Assembly (NCBI GenBank): GCA_014804355.1 | Contig: JAAUZY010000059.1 | Span: 1-64,000, forward strand | DNA length: 64,000 nt | Source: Lachnospiraceae bacterium | GTDB taxonomy: Bacteria > Bacillota > Clostridia > Lachnospirales > Lachnospiraceae | Reading direction: 5' to 3' | Shown: one piece after another, positions 17,663 to 26,004 of the stretch | Numbering within the stretch: position 1 is the first letter of the stretch | Layout of the letters: each line of letters starts with the position of its first letter | Notes under the pieces: model-generated | What the model saw: only the letters and a program-made list of their open reading frames with translations | The model's database searches: none | What the model was told of the DNA's origin: nothing | Position numbers and translations under genes: made by a program

Positions 17663-18847
17663 ATGGGTTGGCTTAAGAAACTGATTGCGGGATTTCGCAG
17701 AAGAGATGAAGAAGATTTATATGACGAGGAGTGGGACGATGAGGAAGTCGTCCATCAGGTGGATTATAACAATAGGGAACAGCGAAACGATTACGTCAGA
17801 AACTGTCTGGAACGTATGGCAGATGCCACGAGGGAACTGGAAAATCTGACTTTTGAGTACGATATGGTAACTTCCTATCTGAAAGATATGGAGGAGATCG
17901 AGGCGCTTCCGCCGGAGGAGAGCGAACAGCTTAAGGAGTGTGCGAAACGGGTATCACAGCTGCAGGACAGTAAGGCTGATTTCATGGAGCGGCCGCACAG
18001 GATCAGCGATGAGAAATATCAGCAGATCGAGCGGATGCTCGATGAGGTGGATGAAGGATATGCGAAGCTGACGGAAGCGGAGGAATATCAGGATCGGATC
18101 AAACAGGATCTGAACCGGCTGGATGGTGAGAAGCATGCTTATCTGTACCGTAAGAATGAGGTGATGCGGCTGATTGCTGATACCAGAGGCATGGCGATTA
18201 TATGCGTGGTTGCGCTTGGACTGTGCATCCTGCTCCTGCTTTTCCTGCAGTTTTTCTTAGATATGGACACGAAGGCAGGATATCTTGTGACGGCAGCCGC
18301 GGCGGCGTTTGCGATCACGGTGATCTATGTCAAGCATGTGGATGCCAGAAAAGAGTTGCATCGTGTGGAGACCGGAATCAATAAGATCATACTTTTGCAG
18401 AATAAGGTGAAGATCAGGTATGTCAACAACACCAATCTGTTGGATTATCTGTATTTGAAATACGGCGTTTCCAGTGCGAAGGAACTGATAGATCTATGGG
18501 AAAATTATAAGATTGAACGGGAAGAACGGGAGAAATTCCGTAAGGCGGAACTGGACTTAGACTATAACGAGCAGGAACTGTTACAAATGTTAAAGAGGTA
18601 TCAAATCAAAGATCCGGCCGTGTGGCTGCACCAGACAGAGGCCATATTGGATCACAAGGAAATGGTGGAGATCCGCCACAACCTGATCATCCGTAGACAG
18701 TCGCTGCGCCGGCGGATGGATTATAATAAAGAGGTGGTAGCGGGCGGTTCGCAGAAGGAGATCAAAGATCTGGTGGAGAAATATCCGCAGTATGCCAAGG
18801 AGATCATGGCTTCTGTGGAAGAATACGAGAAAAAGTTTGCAAAATAA
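17663..18847 (+). CDS. Coiled-coil protein with two membrane helices
   Basis: This 394-residue protein is the last gene of the DUF5717 cluster. A basic start (MGWLKKLIAGFRRR) is followed by a very acidic patch, then a coiled coil (about 40-170), two adjacent hydrophobic helices (AIICVVALGLCILLLLFLQFF and GYLVTAAAAAFAITVIYV, about 180-225) and a second long coiled coil. Both coiled coils should face the same side, probably the cytoplasm, forming a membrane-anchored hairpin. The track start at 17651 is replaced by ATG 17663 because GAGG lies inside the first codons with ideal spacing. I recognise no named family. It could be the membrane anchor of the cluster. Confidence 0.75.
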   Translation: MGWLKKLIAGFRRRDEEDLYDEEWDDEEVVHQVDYNNREQRNDYVRNCLERMADATRELENLTFEYDMVTSYLKDMEEIEALPPEESEQLKECAKRVSQLQDSKADFMERPHRISDEKYQQIERMLDEVDEGYAKLTEAEEYQDRIKQDLNRLDGEKHAYLYRKNEVMRLIADTRGMAIICVVALGLCILLLLFLQFFLDMDTKAGYLVTAAAAAFAITVIYVKHVDARKELHRVETGINKIILLQNKVKIRYVNNTNLLDYLYLKYGVSSAKELIDLWENYKIEREEREKFRKAELDLDYNEQELLQMLKRYQIKDPAVWLHQTEAILDHKEMVEIRHNLIIRRQSLRRRMDYNKEVVAGGSQKEIKDLVEKYPQYAKEIMASVEEYEKKFAK

Positions 18848-19033
18848 GGGAATCCGTATGTGGGGTATATGAAATGAACACAGAGATAGAACAAACCTGT
18901 GCGCTTGGCACCGTCGGGGCGGTATCCGTTGGAGACGCCGAAGGTGGATATACGTGGGGAGTATGAGAGATAGAGGCTGAGAGGGCAGACTTTATAAATT
19001 TTGTAAATTATAATATAGAAATGGAGAAGAATT

Positions 19034-20485
19034 ATGAGTACAGACAGATATGTAAGTCCTTTATCGGAGAGATATGCCAGCAAGGAGATGCAGTACATTT
19101 TTTCACCGGATATGAAGTTCAGGACGTGGAGAAAGCTGTGGATCGCACTTGCGGAGACGGAGATGGAGTTGGGGCTTAGTCAGAACGGACAGCCTGTTAT
19201 CACCAAAGAGCAGATCGATGAGATGAAAGCCCATGCTGAGGATATCAACTATGATGTAGCGAAGGCTCGTGAGAAGGAAGTGCGGCATGATGTGATGAGT
19301 CATGTCTATGCGTACGGGCAGCAGTGTCCTAAAGCGGCAGGAATCATTCATCTGGGCGCCACTTCCTGTTATGTGGGAGATAACACGGATATTATCGTGA
19401 TGACAGAGGCGCTTAAGCTGGTAAAAAAGAAGCTGGTGAATGTGATTGCCGAGCTGGCGAAGTTCGCGGAGCAGTATAAGAACCTGCCGACGCTTGCTTT
19501 TACCCATTTTCAGCCGGCGCAGCCTACGACCGTGGGTAAGAGAGCGACTTTATGGACACAGGAGTTCTGTCTGGATCTGGAGGATTTAGAGTACGTGCTG
19601 TCTACGATGAAGCTGTTGGGTTCTAAAGGAACGACGGGAACGCAGGCTTCTTTTCTGGAACTCTTCGACGGAGATCAGGAAACGATCGATAAGATTGATC
19701 CGATGATCGCTGCGAAGATGGGATTTGATAAGTGTTATCCGGTATCGGGACAGACTTATTCGCGCAAGGTAGATACGAGAGTGTGCAATGTGCTGGCGGG
19801 TATTGCGGCTTCCGCCCATAAGATGTCCAATGATATCAGGCTGTTACAGCATCTGAAAGAGGTGGAAGAGCCGTTTGAGAAGAGTCAGATCGGCTCCTCC
19901 GCCATGGCATATAAGCGTAATCCGATGAGAAGTGAGCGTATTGCGTCTCTGTCAAGGTATGTGATGATCGATGCACTCAATCCGGCAATCACCTCGGCTA
20001 CACAGTGGTTTGAAAGGACGCTGGATGATTCGGCGAATAAGAGGCTGTCCATCCCGGAGGCGTTCTTAGCCATCGACGGCATACTGGATCTGTGTCTGAA
20101 CGTGGTGGACGGTCTGGTAGTATATGACAAAGTGATTACCAAGCGTCTGATGAGCGAGCTTCCCTTCATGGCGACGGAGAATATCATGATGGATGCCGTG
20201 AAGATGGGCGGCAACAGACAGGAACTGCATGAGAAGATCAGGGAGCTGTCCATGGAGGCAGGCGCTAATGTGAAGCGTGAGGGTAAGGAGAACAATCTGC
20301 TACAGCTGATTGCCAATGATCCCGCCTTTAACATGTCGGAGGAAGATCTCTTAAAGACTATGGATCCGTCTAAGTATGTAGGACGTGCGCCTCTTCAGGT
20401 GGAGAATTTCCTGAAGGAGGTTGTGGAGCCGATCCTTGCGGAGAATAAGGAGCTGCTTGGGGTGAAGGCGGAGATTAATGTGTAA
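19034..20485 (+). CDS. purB: Adenylosuccinate lyase
   Basis: This 483-residue enzyme of the fumarase/aspartase superfamily cleaves SAICAR and adenylosuccinate in purine synthesis. Visible motifs are HDVMSHVYAYG, HLGATSCYVGDNTD, the TFQPAQPTTVGKR-like THFQPAQPTTVGKR, and the signature loop GSSAMAYKRNPMRSE bearing the catalytic serine region. The N-terminal SPLSERYASKEM is typical. Length fits the longer, eukaryote-like PurB type found in Clostridia. ATG 19034 follows ATGGAGAAGA. The partner enzyme PurA is encoded at 33420-34712, not adjacent. A weak TATAAT-like box lies about 25 bases upstream. Confidence 0.95.
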   Translation: MSTDRYVSPLSERYASKEMQYIFSPDMKFRTWRKLWIALAETEMELGLSQNGQPVITKEQIDEMKAHAEDINYDVAKAREKEVRHDVMSHVYAYGQQCPKAAGIIHLGATSCYVGDNTDIIVMTEALKLVKKKLVNVIAELAKFAEQYKNLPTLAFTHFQPAQPTTVGKRATLWTQEFCLDLEDLEYVLSTMKLLGSKGTTGTQASFLELFDGDQETIDKIDPMIAAKMGFDKCYPVSGQTYSRKVDTRVCNVLAGIAASAHKMSNDIRLLQHLKEVEEPFEKSQIGSSAMAYKRNPMRSERIASLSRYVMIDALNPAITSATQWFERTLDDSANKRLSIPEAFLAIDGILDLCLNVVDGLVVYDKVITKRLMSELPFMATENIMMDAVKMGGNRQELHEKIRELSMEAGANVKREGKENNLLQLIANDPAFNMSEEDLLKTMDPSKYVGRAPLQVENFLKEVVEPILAENKELLGVKAEINV

Positions 20486-20501
20486 AAGGTAGGGAATTAT
20501 C

Positions 20502-20711
20502 ATGAGTGAATGGGATTTTTTATGGGGACTTGAGGGCGATGAACTGATGGACGCTATGGCATCTGGTGGAACGGAAGCAGACTGGGAATATATAGAAGAG
20601 CAAGAAAAAAAGCGCCGTAAAAATCAGTGGGAAGAGTTAAAATCTTTGAGAGATACCAAGGCTATTACGAAGGAAGAATTTAAAAGACGAAAAGTAGAAA
20701 TATTTAGTTGA
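20502..20711 (+). CDS. Small SHOCT-domain protein
   Basis: This 69-residue ORF begins 16 bases after purB. The C-terminal stretch WEELKSLRDTKAITKEEFKRRKVEIF matches the SHOCT motif, a short helix pair found at the ends of many proteins and linked to oligomerisation. The N-terminal half is acidic with Trp residues (MSEWDFLWGLEGDEL). GTAGGGAATTATC precedes the ATG. Codon usage here is more A-rich than in the flanking genes. No specific role can be assigned. Confidence 0.72.
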   Translation: MSEWDFLWGLEGDELMDAMASGGTEADWEYIEEQEKKRRKNQWEELKSLRDTKAITKEEFKRRKVEIFS

Positions 20712-20767
20712 TTCAGATGATGGAAAATGCCGGATAGGCAGAAACGAAAGAAAAGTCGGGGTACAAA

Positions 20768-21877
20768 TTGCGTAAGATTAAAGTGTTGACAAAATTAATA
20801 AAGATTGGTATTGCAATGCTGCTGCTTTTTGAATCCTCGGTAGTTGTGTTGGCAAACGAAGAGTCTGCCGAGGCCGACCGTCAGCTTCTTGCGGATTATG
20901 AGGACTATCAGAAGCGGTTACAGGCAGTTGAGAGACGGCAGGAGATTGATGAGTATGGCTTCCGGGTGATTGAGGATCAGATCTTTCCGATTGAGACACA
21001 GTGCTTCGGCAATGTCTATCTGGTGCCTGCCATGGAGGCGAAATATCATCGTCTGGCTCTTTTCCTGACAGCGGAGGACGGCACCGTAGTATATAGAACG
21101 GATCAGCTCGCCGCCAACAGTTGGAATATCGGCAGTCTGCAACAGCCGATCCGCGCCATTTCCGCGGTCTCTTTTCAGGATCTGAACCGGGACGGCAGAA
21201 TAGATATCATACTGATTGCCGACTGCAGAAATAAAACAGGTACATATGCAGTCAAGGATTATAAAGTAGGAGATGTGTTATTCCAGAGTGACGAAGGATT
21301 CTATCGTGATTATCGCATTTCGGATAAAATCAACCGGTATGGAATGAACAAGAGCGCAGAGAGCATTATCGCCCATGTTCGGGATGGTTATTCGACAGAG
21401 TTTCTCTATACGGCATCGACCAAGGCGGAGCTTCTTAAGAACGGCTTCGTGATCACAGCCGAGCAGGATTATTCCAGACAGTTTGAGAAGCTTGGATATC
21501 TTGAAGTCATGCCGGGGAGTTACACGATGGCGGAATTTGCCACTTTTATGATCTATCTGGTGAACGAACAGGGGGAGATCGTGTGGAGCTTTCAGCCGAT
21601 GGGAGATTTCGATAACCTGTATGCACTCAAGGGGATCAGCTGCAGGGACATTGACGGGGACGGCATGAAAGACATTCTGGTGCTGGCGCGTTACAGTAAT
21701 GCAGGAAATCAGAATGAAGTGGTTGTCCGGCCCGACTATGCAATTTATTATCAGCGCACCGGCGGGTTTGAGACGGATACGGAAGTGAAAAAGAAGGTTC
21801 GCTGCAGCGATGAAGACACGGTGGCGGAGCTTGTGGAGAAGGCGAGAGCCTATTGGGGGTGGAGTCCGGAGACATGA
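20768..21877 (+). CDS. Exported FG-GAP/VCBS-like protein linked to a two-component system
   Basis: This 369-residue protein has an N-terminal basic stretch and hydrophobic helix (LIKIGIAMLLLFESSVVVLANE), a signal peptide or membrane anchor. Two Asp-rich loops, DLNRDGRIDIILIAD and DIDGDGMKDILVLARY, resemble calcium-binding FG-GAP/VCBS loops of beta-propeller proteins. It starts at TTG 20768 with GGGGT nearby; no better start exists upstream. Its last codons overlap the response-regulator start (ATGA), so it is translationally coupled to the two-component genes. An extracytoplasmic accessory or sensor of that system is a reasonable inference, not shown directly. Confidence 0.65.
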   Translation: MRKIKVLTKLIKIGIAMLLLFESSVVVLANEESAEADRQLLADYEDYQKRLQAVERRQEIDEYGFRVIEDQIFPIETQCFGNVYLVPAMEAKYHRLALFLTAEDGTVVYRTDQLAANSWNIGSLQQPIRAISAVSFQDLNRDGRIDIILIADCRNKTGTYAVKDYKVGDVLFQSDEGFYRDYRISDKINRYGMNKSAESIIAHVRDGYSTEFLYTASTKAELLKNGFVITAEQDYSRQFEKLGYLEVMPGSYTMAEFATFMIYLVNEQGEIVWSFQPMGDFDNLYALKGISCRDIDGDGMKDILVLARYSNAGNQNEVVVRPDYAIYYQRTGGFETDTEVKKKVRCSDEDTVAELVEKARAYWGWSPET

Positions 21878-22527
21878 TAAAGATACTTATTGTGGATGAT
21901 GAAAAACCGATTCGTGACCTGATCGACATGAATCTGTCGGCGGCAGGATATTACTGTGTCGCCGCAGAGGACGGGCTGGCGGCCATCGATGCGGTTGAGA
22001 AGGATACGTTTGACCTCGTGCTTTTAGACATTATGCTGCCCGGAGCGGACGGTTATGATGTGATGGAATATATCAGACCCTATAAGGTGCCGGTTATTTT
22101 TATTTCGGCAAAGCATGAGGTGAAAGACCGGGTTAAGGGGCTTAAGTTGGGAGCAGACGATTATCTGATCAAGCCCTTTGATGTGACGGAGCTTCTGGCC
22201 CGGGTGGAAGCGGTGCTGCGCCGATATAATAAGTCGGATAAGAAACTGACCATAGGCGGGATCGAGATCGATATTGAGGCGCGTCGGGTGACGCGGGACG
22301 GCAATCCGGTGCCGCTTACCAGCAAGGAATTCGATCTGCTGATGCTCTTTGCGGAGAACAGAAATGTGGCGTTGTTCCGTGAGAATCTCTATGAACGGGT
22401 CTGGCATGACGAGTACTACGCCAACAGCAGGACGCTGGACATCCATGTGCAGCGCCTGAGAAGGAAACTGGGATGGGAAAGAAATCTCGTGGCGGTTTAT
22501 AAGATTGGGTATCGTTTGGAGATATAG
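21874..22527 (+). CDS. OmpR/PhoB-family response regulator
   Basis: This 217-residue regulator has a receiver domain: acidic pocket DDE, phosphoacceptor Asp in LVLLDIMLPGADG, Thr/Ser switch FISAKH and conserved Lys in GADDYLIKPFD. A C-terminal winged helix of the OmpR type follows (LTSKEFDLLMLFAEN, YANSRTLDIHVQRLRRKLG). ATG 21874 overlaps the upstream stop and follows CCGGAG, so the track start at 21853 is too long. The histidine kinase follows 9 bases later. Phased GCAAAAA repeats before the downstream amidase (24771-24815) are a candidate target. Confidence 0.92.
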   Translation: MIKILIVDDEKPIRDLIDMNLSAAGYYCVAAEDGLAAIDAVEKDTFDLVLLDIMLPGADGYDVMEYIRPYKVPVIFISAKHEVKDRVKGLKLGADDYLIKPFDVTELLARVEAVLRRYNKSDKKLTIGGIEIDIEARRVTRDGNPVPLTSKEFDLLMLFAENRNVALFRENLYERVWHDEYYANSRTLDIHVQRLRRKLGWERNLVAVYKIGYRLEI

Positions 22528-22536
22528 GAGTATAAC

Positions 22537-23964
22537 ATGAAGTTTTCTCAGAAGCTTTTGTTGTGGACTACGATTATCATAGCCCTTACGCTTGGTTTCA
22601 GCGGTTTTTATTTTGTCAATTATGTGTTCGAGACGTCTCTGGAAAGGGAGGTCGGACTGGCGCTGGATGAAAATAATATATTGCGGTTCGCATTTGAGAC
22701 GGCAGCATTAAATGTGCCTGTCAAATACGATCTGCTGCAGGACAGCTCGGTGGAACAGATCGCTTCTAATCTGGAGACAAGCGGGCAGGGAACAGGGCGG
22801 CTTCTGCGGATCTGTGACGAGGAGAAGAATGTGCTCTATGCCGGTGACGGATTTGAAGCGGATGATGAGTTGCTGAACGCGGCGGCGGAGAACTATTATT
22901 CTTATCGTGTGGTTCCTTTGGGGGAACGGTATTATATCCAGACGCAGAGCGGCATTAATGCGCTTGGCAGATCGTTGTATTTAGAAACGCTGCGGGATGT
23001 GACGCAGGTGTTTGAAGAGCGGGAGATGGGATTTACGGTCTACAGAAGGCTGACGATCCTTATGCTGCTGTTCGGTATCGTGATTATGTATTTTATTGCC
23101 TCACGCCTGACGAAACCGATCAGGCTTCTGGTGCGCGCCACGAAGGAGATGGCAGCAGGCGATTACGGTTACCGTGCCAGAAAGGTCAGTAATGATGAAC
23201 TGGGCGAGCTGACGCAGGACTTCAATCACATGTCGGAGGTTTTAGAGGAGACGATCGGACAGTTGGAGGAGGAAGTACAGGCGAGGGAAGATTTCGTCGG
23301 CGCTTTTGCACATGAGCTTAAGACACCGCTTACGTCCATTATCGGTTATGCGGACATGCTTCGTTCCCGCAAGCTGGACGAGGAGAAGAGTCTGCTGTCG
23401 GCGAATTATATTTATACGGAAGGCAAAAGATTAGAGACGATGTCTCTCAGGCTGCTTGATATTATTGTGACGAAGAAAGAGGGCGCTAAGATCAGAGCGG
23501 TATCTGCGGAGCCCCTGTTTGAGTATCTGCGCAGCATGTTTCTTCCGAATAAAAGTATGGAGTTTGTTTTTTCTTATAAACCGGCTGTTGTGATGGCGGA
23601 TGTCAGTCTGATCCAGACCGTATTGGTGAATCTTCTGGATAATGCATGTAAAGCCTCGGAAGAAGGGGGACGGATCGAGATCAGCGGGCACAAAGAGCAG
23701 GACGGATACCGTTTTACCGTCAAAGATTATGGCATAGGCATTCCGGTGGACGAAGTGTCTAAGATCACGCAGGCGTTCTATATGGTGGATAAATCCAGAT
23801 CGCGCAGCAGGAATGGCGCGGGATTGGGGCTGGCGCTCAGCACGGAAATATTGACGCTGCACGACAGCCGGCTGGAGATTGACAGCAAGGTCGGAGAAGG
23901 AACCACCGTCGGCTTCCTTCTGCAAGCGGAGGAGGAGGCAGAGCATGAAGAAATACATTCTTAA
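22537..23964 (+). CDS. Sensor histidine kinase
   Basis: This 475-residue membrane kinase is the partner of the preceding regulator. TM1 covers about residues 9-30, then an extracytoplasmic domain of roughly 130 residues, TM2 (LTILMLLFGIVIMYFIAS), a HAMP linker (LTKPIRLLVRATKEMAAGDY...DELGELTQDFNHM), and a HisKA domain with phosphoacceptor His in FAHELKTPLTSIIGYAD. The catalytic domain has the N box LVNLLDNACKAS, G1 DYGIGIP and G2 GAGLGLAL. It overlaps the next gene by 20 bases. The signal is unknown; the gene set around it points to the cell envelope. Confidence 0.93.
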   Translation: MKFSQKLLLWTTIIIALTLGFSGFYFVNYVFETSLEREVGLALDENNILRFAFETAALNVPVKYDLLQDSSVEQIASNLETSGQGTGRLLRICDEEKNVLYAGDGFEADDELLNAAAENYYSYRVVPLGERYYIQTQSGINALGRSLYLETLRDVTQVFEEREMGFTVYRRLTILMLLFGIVIMYFIASRLTKPIRLLVRATKEMAAGDYGYRARKVSNDELGELTQDFNHMSEVLEETIGQLEEEVQAREDFVGAFAHELKTPLTSIIGYADMLRSRKLDEEKSLLSANYIYTEGKRLETMSLRLLDIIVTKKEGAKIRAVSAEPLFEYLRSMFLPNKSMEFVFSYKPAVVMADVSLIQTVLVNLLDNACKASEEGGRIEISGHKEQDGYRFTVKDYGIGIPVDEVSKITQAFYMVDKSRSRSRNGAGLGLALSTEILTLHDSRLEIDSKVGEGTTVGFLLQAEEEAEHEEIHS

Positions 23965-24769
23965 TCTGGCGCTCCTTGCGCTGACTTGCGCGGTTGTCGT
24001 TTTGTCCATATGGGGACCGGAAGCGATCGCGCAATATAAAGACAGAGGAATATTGAACCAGATCAGGACGCAGGAGGAAGAGACGGGAGGAGAGGGCTAT
24101 CGTTATCAGCTTAGCAGTAATGAGAAACTCTTTATTCTGTCACAGTGTCTCAATTCCCAGAGTGCGGCGGGAACGGAATTAAGTTCGCAGACGAGAGAGC
24201 CGGATGACGCTTATCAGGATCTGACTGGCACATACGCTTTTGTGGTCAATCACAACGGACCGTCAGGGCGTGAGATCACGGACGAGCAAATATATCAGAC
24301 AGCCAATGATGGGATCGCCGCGCTGAAGGAACTGGGTATCCTGCCGGATGATATCCGGGAGGTACAGCCCGCTTCCTATCAGGCAACGCTGTACTCCGCC
24401 ATCGATGTGCCGGAGCCGAGAAACAATGTGGCGGTCTGGAAGCTGAATCTTCTGGGCAGTTTACAAAATGCCAATAAAGAGAACCGTCTGCTCGATGCCT
24501 ATATCGATGCGGATGACGGCAGAATCTATGAATTTTATGTGCGGTCGCGGCTTAAGTGGGAGGAGATCGATCCGGATGCGCTGGTGGCGGCATGGGCTTC
24601 CTATATGGGGCTTACCGCGCCGGAAGTGTATGAGAGTGACAACCCGCTTTTAGAGACCACACCGTATTATAAGAAGTATGTTTTTTCAGGTGCGGGCGAT
24701 GACAGAACCGTCGTCACGGTAGGATTCTATGACGGTATCAACGAACTTTTCCTGAAAATATCCAAATGA
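23945..24769 (+). CDS. Membrane-anchored extracytoplasmic protein of the two-component operon
   Basis: This is a 275-residue protein of no family I recognise. ATG 23945 with GAGGCAGAG upstream gives a classic anchor MKKYILNLALLALTCAVVVLSIW; the longer track start would bury it. The rest is a soluble extracytoplasmic domain, with a segment (VWKLNLLGS...DAYIDADDGRIYEFYV) that resembles PepSY/YycI-like domains built from alpha-beta repeats and often found beside two-component kinases. The 20-base overlap with the kinase implies coupled translation. A modulator of the kinase, as YycH/YycI are for WalK, is an attractive inference. Confidence 0.65.
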   Translation: MKKYILNLALLALTCAVVVLSIWGPEAIAQYKDRGILNQIRTQEEETGGEGYRYQLSSNEKLFILSQCLNSQSAAGTELSSQTREPDDAYQDLTGTYAFVVNHNGPSGREITDEQIYQTANDGIAALKELGILPDDIREVQPASYQATLYSAIDVPEPRNNVAVWKLNLLGSLQNANKENRLLDAYIDADDGRIYEFYVRSRLKWEEIDPDALVAAWASYMGLTAPEVYESDNPLLETTPYYKKYVFSGAGDDRTVVTVGFYDGINELFLKISK

Positions 24770-24770
24770 T

Positions 24771-24815
24771 GCAAAAAGTTTGCAAAAATGATGTAACTAT
24801 GTTGCAAAAATGATG
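24771..24815 (+). promoter_or_regulatory. Helically phased direct repeats, probable response-regulator boxes
   Basis: GCAAAAA starts at 24771, 24782 and 24804, i.e. spacings of 11 and 22 bases; the last two sit in an exact 14-base repeat TTGCAAAAATGATG. Eleven-base direct repeats are the usual operator form of OmpR/PhoB regulators. A TTGATG (24821) and TGTATT (24843) pair 16 bases apart follows as a plausible promoter of the amidase gene. Confidence 0.55.
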
Positions 24816-24892
24816 AAATTTTGATGCACCTTTCCTGTAATCTGTATTCATAAGCCGATGGGCAGATCACACAGGAGAGGAGCATCATTTGT

Positions 24893-25732
24893 ATGTACGG
24901 AAGAACAAGGCGCTATTACAGGAGACAAAGGAGAAGAGAGGAGATCAGAGGGTATCTGCGGACGTTTGTGTGGGTGCTGACGGTGATCTGTATTCTGGTA
25001 GTTGCCGTGGCGATGGCAGTACAGACGAACACGTCGAAGGTAGTCGCAGCGGAGATACAGGAAGTTCCGATATCGACGGACGAGGCGAAGATGCTCGATG
25101 TAGCGAGTGTGATGACTAAAGGTTCCGGACGTGCGGCTCTTACGGCAGTAGAGAATGCCAAAGCAGAAGTGAACCGGGTGATCGTAATCGATCCCGGACA
25201 CGGCGGCATGGACGGGGGATGCGGCTTTGCCGGGGTATTGGAGAAGGATATTAACAGAGAAATTGCCGATAAGGTAGCGGATAAATTGCAGGCCAGAGGA
25301 TATCGGGTGGTACTGGCCAGAAAAGCGGATGAACTGACGGATAAGGCGGATCGGATCGAGGAGGCTAACAGACTGAATGCCAGACTCTATGTGAGCATAC
25401 ACCAGAACTCTTACAAAGATAACAGCGTGTCGGGGATCGAGACATGGTATGATGAAAGTGATGAGACAGGAGCCGCGAAAAGACTGGCGACGCTCATACA
25501 GCAGGAGGCTGTTAAGGCATCCGGGGCCGTGGACAGAGGGCTGGCATCCGATCCGGAAATGTGTGTGACAAGTAAAAGTGCGATGCCTTCCTGTCTGATC
25601 GAGACCGGGTTTCTCTCCAACGAAGCGGAGCGGAAGAAATTGGAGACGAACGAATATCAGGATCAGCTTGCCGAGGGAATTGCGAACGCTATTGATCTCT
25701 ATCTGCACCCTGTGACCATTTATCTGGCCTGA
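24893..25732 (+). CDS. N-acetylmuramoyl-L-alanine amidase (Amidase_3, CwlD-like)
   Basis: This is a 279-residue exported amidase that cuts the bond between MurNAc and the stem peptide. A basic cytoplasmic start (RRYYRRQRRREE) is followed by one membrane helix (VLTVICILVVAVAMAV). The zinc-dependent Amidase_3 domain has its ligands: first His in IDPGHGGMDGG, Glu in GVLEKDINRE, second His in YVSIHQNSY, and the catalytic Glu in SCLIETGFLSN. It lies directly after the two-component operon and behind phased repeats that its regulator may bind. Family relatives include sporulation CwlD; a vegetative autolysin is equally possible. Confidence 0.9.
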   Translation: MYGRTRRYYRRQRRREEIRGYLRTFVWVLTVICILVVAVAMAVQTNTSKVVAAEIQEVPISTDEAKMLDVASVMTKGSGRAALTAVENAKAEVNRVIVIDPGHGGMDGGCGFAGVLEKDINREIADKVADKLQARGYRVVLARKADELTDKADRIEEANRLNARLYVSIHQNSYKDNSVSGIETWYDESDETGAAKRLATLIQQEAVKASGAVDRGLASDPEMCVTSKSAMPSCLIETGFLSNEAERKKLETNEYQDQLAEGIANAIDLYLHPVTIYLA

Positions 25733-25761
25733 GTCCTAAGTACTAAGTTCGAACGATAGAT

Positions 25762-25791
25762 TTGCACTTGCAATCCGAACCTGCGTATGAT
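25762..25791 (+). promoter_or_regulatory. Possible promoter of the metal-riboswitch transcript
   Basis: TTGCAC and TATGAT are spaced by 18 bp upstream of the riboswitch. The following 60 bases contain a second, imperfect copy of the same sequence (TTTGCACTGCAA, GATGATACAGTAC), so this promoter region seems locally duplicated. Confidence 0.35.
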
Positions 25792-25857
25792 ACAGTAGGT
25801 ACAATACATTTTGCACTGCAAACTTGGAGAGTATTGACTCTCGGGATGATACAGTAC

Positions 25858-25938
25858 AAACTGAGCAGGCCGGAGCATTAGCTTGGGAGCCGGGTCGTTT
25901 CGGGCGACAGCGGATTATGACATCTGCGGGACAGTAGT
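25858..25938 (+). ncRNA. NiCo (czcD) riboswitch aptamer
   Basis: The sequence follows the NiCo motif in order: CTGAGCAGGC, a GAGC-containing arm, GGGAGCCGGG, a hairpin with UUUCGG, GACAGCGGATTATGACATCTG and the terminal GCGGGACAGT, with AACTG/CAGTAGTT closing the base. The motif binds Ni2+ and Co2+ cooperatively, and Fe2+ has been proposed as a physiological ligand. A cation diffusion facilitator follows immediately, the classic regulated gene. Identification is by motif recall, not by a covariance search. Confidence 0.85.
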
Positions 25939-25968
25939 TACGATTACTGTGTACGCAGGTGTTTTTTT
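25921..25968 (+). terminator. Riboswitch-controlled terminator
   Basis: CATCTGCG pairs with CGCAGGTG (one G-U) and an inner ACAGTA/TACTGT stem extends it; seven T follow. The 5' half of the stem is part of the aptamer, so metal binding and termination are mutually exclusive: an ON switch for metal export. Confidence 0.8.
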
Positions 25969-26004
25969 GTGAAACAGTAAGTGGCATAGGAGATTGGGAG
26001 TAGT

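Noticed and set aside
24848-25708. 286-residue minus-strand ORF over the amidase
   Set aside because: Mirror frame of a clear amidase; no domain or start signal.
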